Shown piece after piece: positions 26,117 to 33,781 of a stretch of DNA of 64,000 nucleotides (within the stretch, counting starts at the first letter, position 1; each line of letters starts with the position of its first letter). The notes below the pieces were generated by a model. The model made no database searches, was not told where the DNA came from, and saw only the letters and a list, made by a program, of their open reading frames with translations. The translations under genes and the position numbers were made by a program. Source of the DNA: Ureibacillus massiliensis 4400831 = CIP 108448 = CCUG 49529. GTDB taxonomy: Bacteria > Bacillota > Bacilli > Bacillales_A > Planococcaceae. Location: positions 62,001-126,000 of the forward strand of contig NZ_JPVQ01000001.1 of NCBI RefSeq assembly GCF_000772965.1, in the 5' to 3' direction.

Positions 26117-26158
26117 ATGACTGCTTCAATGAGACTTCGTTTCCCAGCTTTAAACTAA
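26117..26158 (+). CDS. ErmDL-like macrolide-sensing leader peptide
   Basis: ATG 26117 follows TAGGAGGA and encodes the 13-residue peptide MTASMRLRFPALN. It closely resembles the ErmD leader MTHSMRLRFPTLNQ, whose Arg-Leu-Arg motif makes ribosomes stall when a macrolide or ketolide sits in the exit tunnel. The resistance gene follows about 390 bases downstream, with a transcription terminator between. Stalling here should change folding of the downstream RNA and prevent termination. Peptide match is seen; stalling in this organism is inferred. Confidence 0.85.
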   Translation: MTASMRLRFPALN

Positions 26159-26178
26159 TAACTGAATATAGTTTAAAG

Positions 26179-26199
26179 ACTCTGTATATGTTACAGAGT
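26179..26199 (+). promoter_or_regulatory. leader hairpin just after first leader peptide
   Basis: ACTCTGTA pairs with TACAGAGT. It starts 20 bases after the leader stop codon, close enough for a ribosome stalled within the leader to influence it or its alternatives. Confidence 0.6.
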
Positions 26200-26263
26200 A
26201 AATGGGAGTAGTCTGTCCTTTTTTAATCATCTTCATTGTTCATAAAGCAAATAGTCAATGTAG

Positions 26264-26294
26264 AGAAAGGTGGATATAATCTGCCTTTCTTTCA
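26264..26294 (+). promoter_or_regulatory. second leader hairpin, terminator-like
   Basis: AGAAAGG pairs with CCTTTCT and is followed by TTCATTTTG. It could be a weak early terminator or part of the attenuator switch. Confidence 0.5.
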
Positions 26295-26393
26295 TTTTGA
26301 CTTAAATAAGGCAAACGTCAGAAAAAAGTAGTACAGCTTAATAAAAGCTAATTAAATGAAAATATAAGGACTCACCTCAATTCCCTTTACTCG

Positions 26394-26430
26394 AAATCAC
26401 AGTTATACAGACTGTGATTTTTTATTTTTA
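26394..26430 (+). terminator. attenuator terminator upstream of the ABC-F gene
   Basis: AAATCACAGT pairs perfectly with ACTGTGATTT and is followed by TTTATTTTTAT. It lies inside the leader, between the two leader peptides, so read-through is needed to express the resistance gene. Confidence 0.88.
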
Positions 26431-26450
26431 TAAAGTTAGGAGGAAAAGCT

Positions 26451-26474
26451 ATGTATTTACCATTGTTCTTCTAA
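26451..26474 (+). CDS. MsrDL-like second leader peptide
   Basis: ATG 26451 follows TTAGGAGGA and encodes MYLPLFF, then TAA. It resembles the MsrD leader MYLIFM, which stalls ribosomes with erythromycin. Its stop codon touches the left arm of the hairpin at 26474. A ribosome stalled on it would cover and melt that arm. It is the second peptide in the same leader. Confidence 0.75.
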   Translation: MYLPLFF

Positions 26475-26538
26475 TACGAGCTTGGTTATATAACAAGCTC
26501 GTATCGATCCTAGCTATCGATACGAAATGATTATTTCG
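26474..26538 (+). promoter_or_regulatory. nested hairpins before the ABC-F ribosome site
   Basis: Three overlapping helices are visible. ATACGAGCTTG (26474) pairs with CAAGCTCGTAT (26494-26504). CGTATCGAT (26500) pairs with ATCGATACG (26516-26524). CGAAAT (26523) pairs with ATTTCG (26533-26538), abutting the GGAGGT ribosome site. Neighbouring helices share bases, so they exclude each other in sequence, as in translational attenuators. Confidence 0.75.
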
Positions 26539-26550
26539 GAGGTAGCAAAA

Positions 26551-28005
26551 ATGGAACAAACATGTTTTGAATTAGAAAATATTGAAGTGAATTATTTAGA
26601 TAAGGAAATATTGAAAATTGATAGACTTGCTGTTCACCAATTTGACCGTATTGGGATTGTGGGGAAAAATGGTGCTGGAAAAAGTACATTGTTAAAACTA
26701 TTAGCTGGTAAAATGGAGCCAACCAGTGGCATTGTGAAAAGACATGTTGCAAGTGGCTATTTTGAACAACTTGAAGCACCTACGTCCTTTGAAGCAGATG
26801 CGGCATTCATAGGGAAGCTGGCCATCCCAAAGGATTCGGAAATTTTAAGTGGTGGCGAACAGACAAGACTTAAGCTAGCACAAACTTTTTCTCATTATTA
26901 CGAAGCATACTTATTCGACGAACCCACGACACATCTTGATCAAGACGGGATTTCTTTTTTAATAGAAGAGTTAAGATATTATTATGGCGCTCTCGTCATC
27001 ATTAGTCATGATCGTGATGTGCTTGATGAACTAGTGACAACTATCTGGGAAGTTCGTGATGGTCAAGTACATGTTTATTCGGGGAATTATAGTGACTATC
27101 TTACACAAAAACAATTAGAACGAGAACAACAAAGTTTAGCACACGAACAATATTTAAAAGAAAAAAGTAGACTTGAAAAAGCTGCACAGGAAAAAATGAA
27201 AAAGGCTGAAAAAATAGCCCAAGCAAACAACATGTCGAAAAAAGAATCGAAAGCAAAAGCAAATCGCATGTTTGAAACAAAATCAAAAGCTTCGAGTCAA
27301 AAAGCTGTGCATAAAGCTGCAAAAGCAATCGAGCAACGAGTGGAAAAACTTGAAGTCGTAGAGGCAGTACAAGAGGAAAGGCAAATCGTATTTCGTCAAT
27401 CAAAAGCTGTAGAATTACACAACAAGTTTCCTATTATGGCGAACCGTCTCACACTCAGAATTGCTAATAAAATTTTATTAGAAGAGGTCAGCTTTCAACT
27501 TCCATTAGGTAAAAAAATCGCCATTTCAGGACCAAATGGAAGTGGGAAAAGTACACTGCTTCAATATATAGTTAATCAGGGAGAAGGATTAACGATCTCT
27601 CCTAAAGTGAAAATTGGGTATTTTCATCAAATGAGCTACCAATTTACATCAGATGAAACGGTCTTACAATTTATAAAAAATCGTTCTGACTATGATGAAG
27701 GTTTTTTAAGAAGTATTCTTCATTTAATGCAATTTGATGGAACAGACCTAATAAAAACTGTAAAATCCCTTAGTGGAGGAGAAGCTATTCGACTGCATTT
27801 ATGCCAATTGTTTCTCGGGGAATATAATATTTTGATACTGGATGAACCGACAAATTTCTTAGATATTCATGCTATTGAAGCTTTAGAAAAATTTATTAAA
27901 GGTTATGAAGGGACAGTTATTTTTGTCTCACATGACAAAACATTTGTTAAAAATGTAGCAGATTTGAAATTTCATATAAAAGAGAATAAATTAATACAGA
28001 TTTAG
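26551..28005 (+). CDS. Msr-like ABC-F ribosome-protection ATPase
   Basis: ATG 26551 follows TTTCGGAGGT; an in-frame ATG at 26527 lies inside the regulatory hairpins. The 484-residue protein has two ABC domains without membrane segments. Walker A sites are GKNGAGKSTL near residue 40 and GPNGSGKSTL near residue 330. Signatures are LSGGEQTR and LSGGEAIR, and Walker B segments are YLFDEPTTHLD and LILDEPTNFLD. A long Lys/Ala/Gln-rich interdomain linker (about residues 190-275) matches the antibiotic-resistance domain of Msr-type proteins, which push macrolides off the ribosome. The macrolide-type leader peptides support that class. Lincosamide or pleuromutilin resistance is possible instead. Confidence 0.88.
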   Translation: MEQTCFELENIEVNYLDKEILKIDRLAVHQFDRIGIVGKNGAGKSTLLKLLAGKMEPTSGIVKRHVASGYFEQLEAPTSFEADAAFIGKLAIPKDSEILSGGEQTRLKLAQTFSHYYEAYLFDEPTTHLDQDGISFLIEELRYYYGALVIISHDRDVLDELVTTIWEVRDGQVHVYSGNYSDYLTQKQLEREQQSLAHEQYLKEKSRLEKAAQEKMKKAEKIAQANNMSKKESKAKANRMFETKSKASSQKAVHKAAKAIEQRVEKLEVVEAVQEERQIVFRQSKAVELHNKFPIMANRLTLRIANKILLEEVSFQLPLGKKIAISGPNGSGKSTLLQYIVNQGEGLTISPKVKIGYFHQMSYQFTSDETVLQFIKNRSDYDEGFLRSILHLMQFDGTDLIKTVKSLSGGEAIRLHLCQLFLGEYNILILDEPTNFLDIHAIEALEKFIKGYEGTVIFVSHDKTFVKNVADLKFHIKENKLIQI

Positions 28006-28017
28006 TGTTAATCCTAG

Positions 28018-28060
28018 TACCTAACACATAATTGTTTATTATTTGTGTGTTGGGTATTTT
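28018..28060 (+). terminator. terminator after ABC-F gene
   Basis: ACCTAACACA pairs with TGTGTTGGGT (one G-U), followed by ATTTTTATAG. Confidence 0.7.
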
Positions 28061-28214
28061 TATAGGTTTATATCATTAAAATATCAAAACTTAACCAAAC
28101 TAGATTCTTATCTACTAGATTAATTTGAATAAAAAGTAACACGTTAATAGATTTACTCTAATGTGAGATTATGGTACACTTAGTAACGAAAACAATATAT
28201 TGTATTAGTTTTAT

Positions 28215-28375
28215 GAAGGTACTACTATATGTAGTTTAAAAGGGAAGTTTGGTGAGATCCCAACGCTGTCCCCGCAACTGTAAAGCTGACGAAGATTCAA
28301 ATCCACTGTGTGACTTTCACATGGGAAGGGAATCGGAGGTTGAAGCAAAGCCAGGAGACCTGCCTTATAAAGCCG
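28215..28375 (+). promoter_or_regulatory. cobalamin (B12) riboswitch
   Basis: AAAAGGGAAGTTTGGTGAGA, then the CCCAACGCTGTCCCCGCAACT core, AAGCTGACGAAG, and the B12 box CCAGGAGACCTGCC at 28351-28364. All are in the canonical order of adenosylcobalamin aptamers. It lies about 130 bases before nrdH with a terminator between. Cobalamin should repress the B12-independent reductase operon. This is usual in genomes that also have a B12-dependent class II enzyme. Confidence 0.97.
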
Positions 28376-28439
28376 ATCAATCATTTCTTCGGGGATTGAG
28401 GAATGGAGATGTTCCGTTTATCAATTTCTGAACGTTTCC

Positions 28440-28474
28440 AAGCTATCTCTTTTTTCGAAGAGATAGCTTTTTTT
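28440..28474 (+). terminator. riboswitch-controlled terminator before nrdH
   Basis: AAGCTATCTCTT pairs perfectly with AAGAGATAGCTT, followed by TTTTTT. It is the OFF-state platform of the cobalamin riboswitch. Confidence 0.92.
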
Positions 28475-28506
28475 ATTTGAATTTAATTGGAAAGAGGGAG
28501 TTAGTA

Positions 28507-28731
28507 ATGAAACTATACACAAAAACAATTTGCCCCAAATGTATGTATGTAAAATCTGAATTTCAACGTGCGGGCATACATGTTGAAATTATTAATATTG
28601 ATCACGATGAAAAAGCGAAACAGAAAATCGTACAAGCAGGATTTTTAACTGTTCCTGTTCTTGACTATAACGGCCAATTGATAGGAGATGTAAAGGAGAT
28701 TGTCTCAACAATTGAGCTGGTTCCGCAATGA
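28507..28731 (+). CDS. nrdH: NrdH-type glutaredoxin
   Basis: ATG 28507 follows AAAGAGGGAG, giving 74 residues; an ATG 30 bases earlier lacks a site. The thioredoxin-fold protein has active site CPKC at residues 9-12 and LTVPVLDYNGQLIGD near residue 45 with the cis-proline. NrdH supplies electrons to class Ib ribonucleotide reductase. Its stop overlaps the nrdI ATG (ATGA), so they are coupled. CPKC differs from the common CVQC/CMQC of NrdH, so plain glutaredoxin is the alternative; context favours NrdH. Confidence 0.85.
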   Translation: MKLYTKTICPKCMYVKSEFQRAGIHVEIINIDHDEKAKQKIVQAGFLTVPVLDYNGQLIGDVKEIVSTIELVPQ

Positions 28732-29105
28732 TTGTATATGCAAGCAGGACTGGGAATGTTCGATATATCGTTTCAAAATTAAATGTAAATTCAATTGAGC
28801 TTACAGAGGATCTAAAAGTGGATACCCCATATCTTTTAATCACATATACAGATAGATTAGGAGAAGTTCCAGCAAAGGTATCGCGCTTTTTAGAAAGAAA
28901 TGGACATTTATGCAAAGGTGTCGTAGTAAGTGGAAATACGAATTTTGGTCATCAATATTTTGGAGCTGCTGGAGATAAGATTGCGCTGGCCTATCAGGTT
29001 CCATTAGTAAGAAAAATTGAATTGCGTGGCTTTCAATCAGACTATGAAGCAATTCAACAGTTTTATGAAATGAGGGTGGAAAATGAAAACCTACTTAACG
29101 CTTAA
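28728..29105 (+). CDS. nrdI: NrdI flavodoxin for class Ib ribonucleotide reductase
   Basis: The 125-residue protein has the NrdI FMN loop YASRTGNVRYIVSKL at the start, LLITYTDRLGEVP near residue 36, and GVVVSGNTNFGHQYFGAAGDKIA near residue 64. NrdI provides superoxide to build the dimanganese-tyrosyl radical cofactor of NrdF. It overlaps nrdH by 4 nt and nrdE by 23 nt. Its presence marks the reductase as class Ib and manganese-dependent. Confidence 0.95.
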   Translation: MIVYASRTGNVRYIVSKLNVNSIELTEDLKVDTPYLLITYTDRLGEVPAKVSRFLERNGHLCKGVVVSGNTNFGHQYFGAAGDKIALAYQVPLVRKIELRGFQSDYEAIQQFYEMRVENENLLNA

Positions 29106-30793
29106 CAATGAAGTATTGAATCGTTATAGCTCAACAGGTCGACTAGAGTTAGAAAAGGATCGTGAAGCAACAAGACATTATTTTTTAGAATTTGTGAATG
29201 GTAAATTACGTAATTTTAATGATATTGAAGAGAAAATTCGTTACTTAGTTGATGAAGGATATTATGAAAATGAATTTATCGAATTGTACGATATGGAATT
29301 TATTAAAAAAATGTATGAAAAGGCATATGCATATAACTTCCGTTTCCCATCCTTCATGAGTGCAAGTAAGTTTTATGATAGCTATGCAATGAAAAGTAGA
29401 GATGGGGAAGAAATTCTAGAAAAATATGAAGACCGTATCGTGATTATTGCATTGTACTTAGCCCAAGGTAATGAGCAACTGGCAGAAAGAGCCGTTGAAG
29501 CAATGATGGAAGCATACCAACCAGCAACGCCAACCGCTTTAAATAGTGGGAAAAAGGCACGAGGGGAACTAGTGAGCTGCTTTAAGCTTACAATGGATGA
29601 TTCCATGAATAGCATTGCTGAGAATATTGGATATTGTTTAGAACTATCTCGTCTTGGTGGAGGTGTAGGGGTTAATTTAACGGATTTACGTCCATTAGGT
29701 GATCCCATCAAAGGTATTTTAAATCGTGCAAGTGGGGTGCTTCCAGTTGCGAAGCTATTAGAGAATTCTTTTTCTTATTCAAATCAGCTTGGGCAACGCA
29801 ATGGATCAGGCGTTGCTTATTTAAATATTTTCCATGCGGATATTGAAAATTTTATTTCTTCGAAAAAGCCAAATGCAGATGATAAAATCCGTCTGGCTAC
29901 ATTGTCTACAGGAATCATTATCCCAAGTATTTTCTTCGAATTAATGAGAAGAGATGAAGATATCGTATTATTTAGCCCTTATGATATTTATAACGAGTAC
30001 GGGAAACGTATGTCTGAAATATCGATTACAGAAATGTATGATGAGCTATTAAACAATCCGAATATCCGAAAAGTTAAGCGTCTCAATGCGCGGAGTCTTT
30101 ATACAGAGGTGAAAAAGGCTCAATTTGAATCAGGTTATCCATTTGAAATCTTTGATGATAATGTTAATGATGTACATCCATTGAAAAATATTGGGCGAGT
30201 GAAAATGTCAAACTTATGCACAGAGATTTTACAAATGCAGATGACGAGTGTGATTACAGATCAAGATCAACCGAATGAATATGGTTTAGATGTATCCTGT
30301 AATTTAGGTTCAATTGATATTCATGCAGCGAGTAAGAGTAAAGATTTTGATAAATTAATCGATACTTCGATGCGACTTCTTACAAACGTATCGTCTATGA
30401 CAAACATCAAAAATGTTCCTTCCGTTGCAAAGGCCAATCAAATGATGCATTCCGTTGGTCTAGGAGCGATGAATCTTCATGGACACCTTGTATCACAAGG
30501 CATTCTTTATGGTTCAAAGGAATCTATTGATTTTACAGATTGCTTTATGGAAGCGATGAACTATTATTCTCTTAAGTCTTCAATGGAAATTGCAAAAGAG
30601 CGCGGCGAAACATTCTATCGATTTGAAGATAGTGATTATGCATCAGGGGTTTATTTTGACTCTTATGTAAATAAAGAAGAGAAAGAATTATCGCCAATTG
30701 TGTTAAAAGCACTTGGTAATATTCCAATTATCACAACTGCTATGTGGAAAGATTTAAAAAAAGAAGTAATGCAATACGGTTTATTTAACGCGT
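29083..30793 (+). CDS. nrdE: NrdE, class Ib ribonucleotide reductase alpha subunit, exon 1
   Basis: This exon encodes the first 570 residues and one base of codon 571. Recognisable parts are SGKKARGELVSCFKL with redox Cys166, MSNLCTEI with radical Cys379 and Glu381, and SCNLGSIDI. The reading frame hits TAA at 30793-30795 just after YGLFNA. This is a group I intron boundary, not a mutation: joining U30793 to A32127 gives YGLFNAYRNAVAPTGSISYI, the expected sequence. The joined protein has 697 residues, normal for NrdE. It reduces ribonucleoside diphosphates with NrdF, NrdI and NrdH. Expression requires ribozyme splicing and read-through of the B12 riboswitch. Confidence 0.93.
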
Positions 30794-32126
30794 AAACTTA
30801 CTGCGCCTTTACATGGTGAACATGTATCGAAAATGGATTTAAATGCTGGAACCCCCTAAAGCCTTCTTGCCAAAGCGAAACTGGAAACGGTATGCGTAAT
30901 GGAGCGAGAGCAGAAAAAAGTAGAAGGATTTAATTAGAGCAGAAATGGACTAATTAAATACAATGGGAAATCAGCAGGGAACTATCTTTAATAAATAGAA
31001 TATTATTTAATGATAGACCCTCAACGACTACCATATCCACACCCTATTGAAAATAGACAAAGGAGCGATCTAATTGGATATTTTCAAAGTAAGAGACTAT
31101 TCTAAAAAAAGTAATGTAGGAAGAATGATTGAAAGAGATTGCATTATTTGTAATAAAACTTTTAGTGTTCCATTTGGTAGAAGAGATGTAGTGACTACAT
31201 GCTGTAAATATTGTCAAAGCCTTGCTTTGGCATGGAAAAAGAATCAAGGAAGATATTTATTATGTAAAATGTGTGATAAACCCATATGGACAATGCCTTC
31301 TAGACAACATAAATATTGTTCTAAAAAGTGTCATAACTTAGCGATGTCGGTTTTTCCAGATGAGATGAACTTAGATGTTATTCAAACCGGTAGAAAAAAA
31401 TATTATGGATCTAATTGGCTATCTCAAAGACGTAAAGCAAGAGAACGAGATAATTTTACTTGTCAAAAGTGTGGTATTACAGAAAAAGAATATGGACAAG
31501 AATTATCTGTTCATCATAAAACTCCATTTGTGTATTTTGAGACATATTTAAAAGCAAATAGACTTGAAAATTTAATATCTGTTTGTGAACCTTGCCATAG
31601 GAAAATCCATAGTGGAGAAAATCATACGATAAATTACAAAAAAGAAAAGATAATCTTTAACAAAGACTTGAATACAGTACAAACAAAACAAAGAGAAAGC
31701 GCATTAAAAGTCCTTGATTTACTTTTGAATACTGACAAAACTCTAAAAGAAATATCTCAATTAACAGGAGTCTCCTACAGTAAGGTGCAAAAATTGTATA
31801 GAGGGAAAAGTTGGACGGAATTATATGAAATTCCACCAAGAGATGTTAGACCTAGAGCGAAAGGTTTAAAAAAAGCGAAAGAGGTTTACTCATTGCTAAT
31901 CAGTACGAATTTGACTCTAACCGAAATATCAAAAAGAACTAATTCCTCCTTAATGATGGTACAAGATTTGTATAAAGGTAGAACATATAACGAATTATAT
32001 GAGATTCCCCCATATAAAATTGCGCCTAGAAAAAAGGCTAGTGAAATACAACAATAGGGTGATTGTATAGTCTACTCCCACTTCCGATAGAAGTGTTAAA
32101 GTATCTCGAAAGAGAGGGTAAAAAGG
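30794..32126 (+). mobile_element. group I intron in nrdE, carrying an HNH endonuclease gene
   Basis: The 1333-nt intron begins after U30793 and ends with G32126, as group I rules demand. P1: exon GCGU (30790-30793) pairs with guide GCGC (30803-30806), with U-G at the splice site. P7: GACTA (31026-31030) pairs with TAGTC (32068-32072). P8: CACCCTATTG (31040-31049) pairs perfectly with CAATAGGGTG (32052-32061). The endonuclease gene (31074-32057) fills the P8 loop and its TAG stop lies within the P8 3' strand. The insertion point is a conserved segment of nrdE. Similar introns are known in nrd genes of Bacillus and phages. Confidence 0.93.
31074..32057 (+). CDS. intron-encoded HNH homing endonuclease with zinc knuckles and two HTH repeats
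   Basis: The start is TTG 31074 after AAAGGAGCG. The 327-residue protein has Cys-knuckle pairs in residues 22-85 (CIICNKTF, CCKYCQS, CKMCDKPI, YCSKKCHNL). The HNH nuclease follows at about residues 120-185: RERDNFTCQKCG, LSVHHKTPF, LISVCEPCHRKIHSG. Two similar C-terminal helix-turn-helix units (TLKEISQLTGVSYSKVQKLYRG and TLTEISKRTNSSLMMVQDLYKG, each ending YEIPP) probably bind DNA. It should cut intronless nrdE alleles and drive homing. It is complete, so the intron may still be mobile. Confidence 0.92.
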   Translation: MDIFKVRDYSKKSNVGRMIERDCIICNKTFSVPFGRRDVVTTCCKYCQSLALAWKKNQGRYLLCKMCDKPIWTMPSRQHKYCSKKCHNLAMSVFPDEMNLDVIQTGRKKYYGSNWLSQRRKARERDNFTCQKCGITEKEYGQELSVHHKTPFVYFETYLKANRLENLISVCEPCHRKIHSGENHTINYKKEKIIFNKDLNTVQTKQRESALKVLDLLLNTDKTLKEISQLTGVSYSKVQKLYRGKSWTELYEIPPRDVRPRAKGLKKAKEVYSLLISTNLTLTEISKRTNSSLMMVQDLYKGRTYNELYEIPPYKIAPRKKASEIQQ

Positions 32127-32509
32127 ATAGAAATGCTGTGGCGCCAACGGGTTCAATTTCTTATATTCGTAGCTGCACAGCCTCCATAGCACCGTGTACT
32201 GAAAGGGTAGAAATCCGTGACTACGCTGATAGCCGTACGATCTACCCAATGCCACATTTGACAAATGAAAATTCACATTTATATGTGGAAGCATATGATT
32301 TGAACCCTTATGACATGATTGATTTATATGCAGCAGCACAAAAACATGTGGATCAAGGAATATCGATGACCCTTTATGTTACCAATGCTTGGACGACTGA
32401 GCAGCTAGCAAAAATTTATATTTACGCTTGGACAAAGGGAATCAAGTCCGTCTATTATGTTCGTCAACGATTACAAACAATCGAGGAGTGTGTAGCATGT
32501 CAAATCTAA
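32127..32509 (+). CDS. nrdE: NrdE exon 2
   Basis: The frame open from 32063 includes intron residues; by splicing logic the exon starts at A32127 and supplies residues 571-697. It contains AVAPTGSISYIRSCTAS and IYPMPHLT. The C-terminal tail EECVACQI has the Cys692/Cys695 pair that re-reduces the active site through NrdH. The last 13 nt overlap the nrdF start, showing coupled translation. Confidence 0.92.
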
Positions 32510-33078
32510 TCTATGAAGCGGTCAACTGGAATAAACCAACAAGTGAACTAGCCCAAGTGTTTTGGGATCAACAATGGAAACAAATTTGGTTTCCCGAAGA
32601 AATAGCAGTAAGTAAAGATGTTAAACAGTGGAAAAGTTTCGAGCATCAAGAAACCTATAAAAGAGTCTTTGCTGGCCTTACATTACTTGATACAGTACAA
32701 ACCAATATTGGTATGAACAAAATTGCAGCACACGCAAAGGATTTGCAGGAAAAGGCGGTATTAACGGTGTTTGCTTCATTTGAGGCAATTCATGCAAAGT
32801 CTTACTCCTATATCTTTACAACTCTTTGCACAAACAAGGAAATTGATGAGCTGTTTGAATGGGTGAAGGAGAACGAATTTCTTCAATACAAAGCAAATAA
32901 AATTAGCGAAATTTATAACAGCATCGAAGAGGGCAATGACGAAAGTCTATGGAAAGCGATGTATGCTTCCGTTATGCTTGAATCGTTCCTGTTTTATTCG
33001 GGATTTTTCTATCCGCTCTATCTAGGTGGACAAGGCATTCTGCGTAACAGTGCCGAAGTAATTTCACTAATATTGCGT
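32497..33078 (+). CDS. nrdF: NrdF, class Ib ribonucleotide reductase beta subunit, exon 1
   Basis: ATG 32497 follows CGAGGAGTGTGTAGC inside the end of nrdE. The exon encodes residues 1-194: AVNWNKPTSELAQVFWDQQWKQIWFPEEI at the start, LTLLDTVQTNIGM, FASFEAIHAKSYSYIF with metal ligands Glu and His, and ASVMLESFLFYSGF with another Glu ligand. It stops at TAA 33079 immediately after LILR. Joining to 33386 gives LILRDESIHGVAVG, the normal continuation, and 322 residues overall. NrdF carries the tyrosyl radical and dimanganese site activated by NrdI. Confidence 0.94.
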
Positions 33079-33385
33079 TAAATAGTGGCGCAAGTAAAAC
33101 TCTTTGAATTCAAGGGACCCCCTAACGCATAGATTGCATCCTATGAGCAATTTATGGCGAGGGCAATCTTGAGCCAAGATTGAAAATCCTGTTTGGATCT
33201 TCAATAAGGTGCAACGACCATCGAAAGCACGTGCAAAGCATGGAAGCAAGTAGAGTAGAACGTAAGTCGAAAATGACGTTCGAAGCGGAGAGGCATAGAA
33301 ATATGTATGAAATGGTCTGAACTTATAAGAAATTATAAGCAGCTAACATGCGGCATAAGTCTGACGAACTTATGTGAACATATTG
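33079..33385 (+). mobile_element. 307-nt group I intron in nrdF (no ORF)
   Basis: The intron starts after U33078 and ends with G33385. P1: exon TTGCGT (33073-33078) pairs over six bases with guide GCGCAA (33088-33093), with U-G at the cut. P7: GACCAT (33216-33221) pairs with ATGGTC (33312-33317). Core strings GGGCAATCTTGAGCCAAG (P/Q region) and AAGGTGCAACGACC (R region) are typical of group I ribozymes. There is no coding capacity, so it is a minimal, non-homing or ORF-less intron. It splits nrdF just before the metal-binding EsxxH motif. Confidence 0.93.
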
Positions 33386-33772
33386 GACGAATCAATTCAT
33401 GGAGTAGCAGTAGGTTTCTTTGCTCAAAATCTTTATAAACAATTTTCTATTGAAAAACAAAATGAGTTAAAAGCTTGGGGCTATGAATTATTGCTTGATT
33501 TATATATAAATGAATTAAGCTATACAAAAGATGTATATGGTGAGACGGACTTAGCAACAGAAGTGGAAGCATATATACGATATAATGGAAATAAAGCATT
33601 AATGAATGTCGGCTTTGAGGCAATGTTCCCAGAAGAAGAAGTCAACCCAATTGTACTAAACGGTATTCGCAATGAAGGATCTACATACGACTTTTTCTCA
33701 CAAAAAGGATCAACTTATGCGAAAGCAAAAGTTGCACCTATCACAGATGATACATTTGAATTTAATCGATAA
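33386..33772 (+). CDS. nrdF: NrdF exon 2
   Basis: The exon begins GAC at 33386 (DESIHGVAVGFFAQNLYKQ) and encodes residues 195-322. DESIHG holds the last Glu and His metal ligands, so an unspliced product would be inactive. The C-terminus ITDDTFEFNR matches the conserved NrdE-docking tail. The dut ATG follows 9 bases after the stop. A GTG at 33374 opens the frame inside the intron but has no ribosome site. Confidence 0.93.
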   Translation, partial: DESIHGVAVGFFAQNLYKQFSIEKQNELKAWGYELLLDLYINELSYTKDVYGETDLATEVEAYIRYNGNKALMNVGFEAMFPEEEVNPIVLNGIRNEGSTYDFFSQKGSTYAKAKVAPITDDTFEFNR

Positions 33773-33781
33773 GGAGCCCCT

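Noticed and set aside
28249-28431. A 60-codon reading frame across the cobalamin riboswitch.
   Set aside because: It lies inside conserved aptamer sequence and has no ribosome site.
29083-33772. nrdE and nrdF looked like frameshifted or nonsense-mutated pseudogenes.
   Set aside because: Group I intron helices and splice-site rules explain both interruptions, and joining restores full-length, conserved protein sequence.
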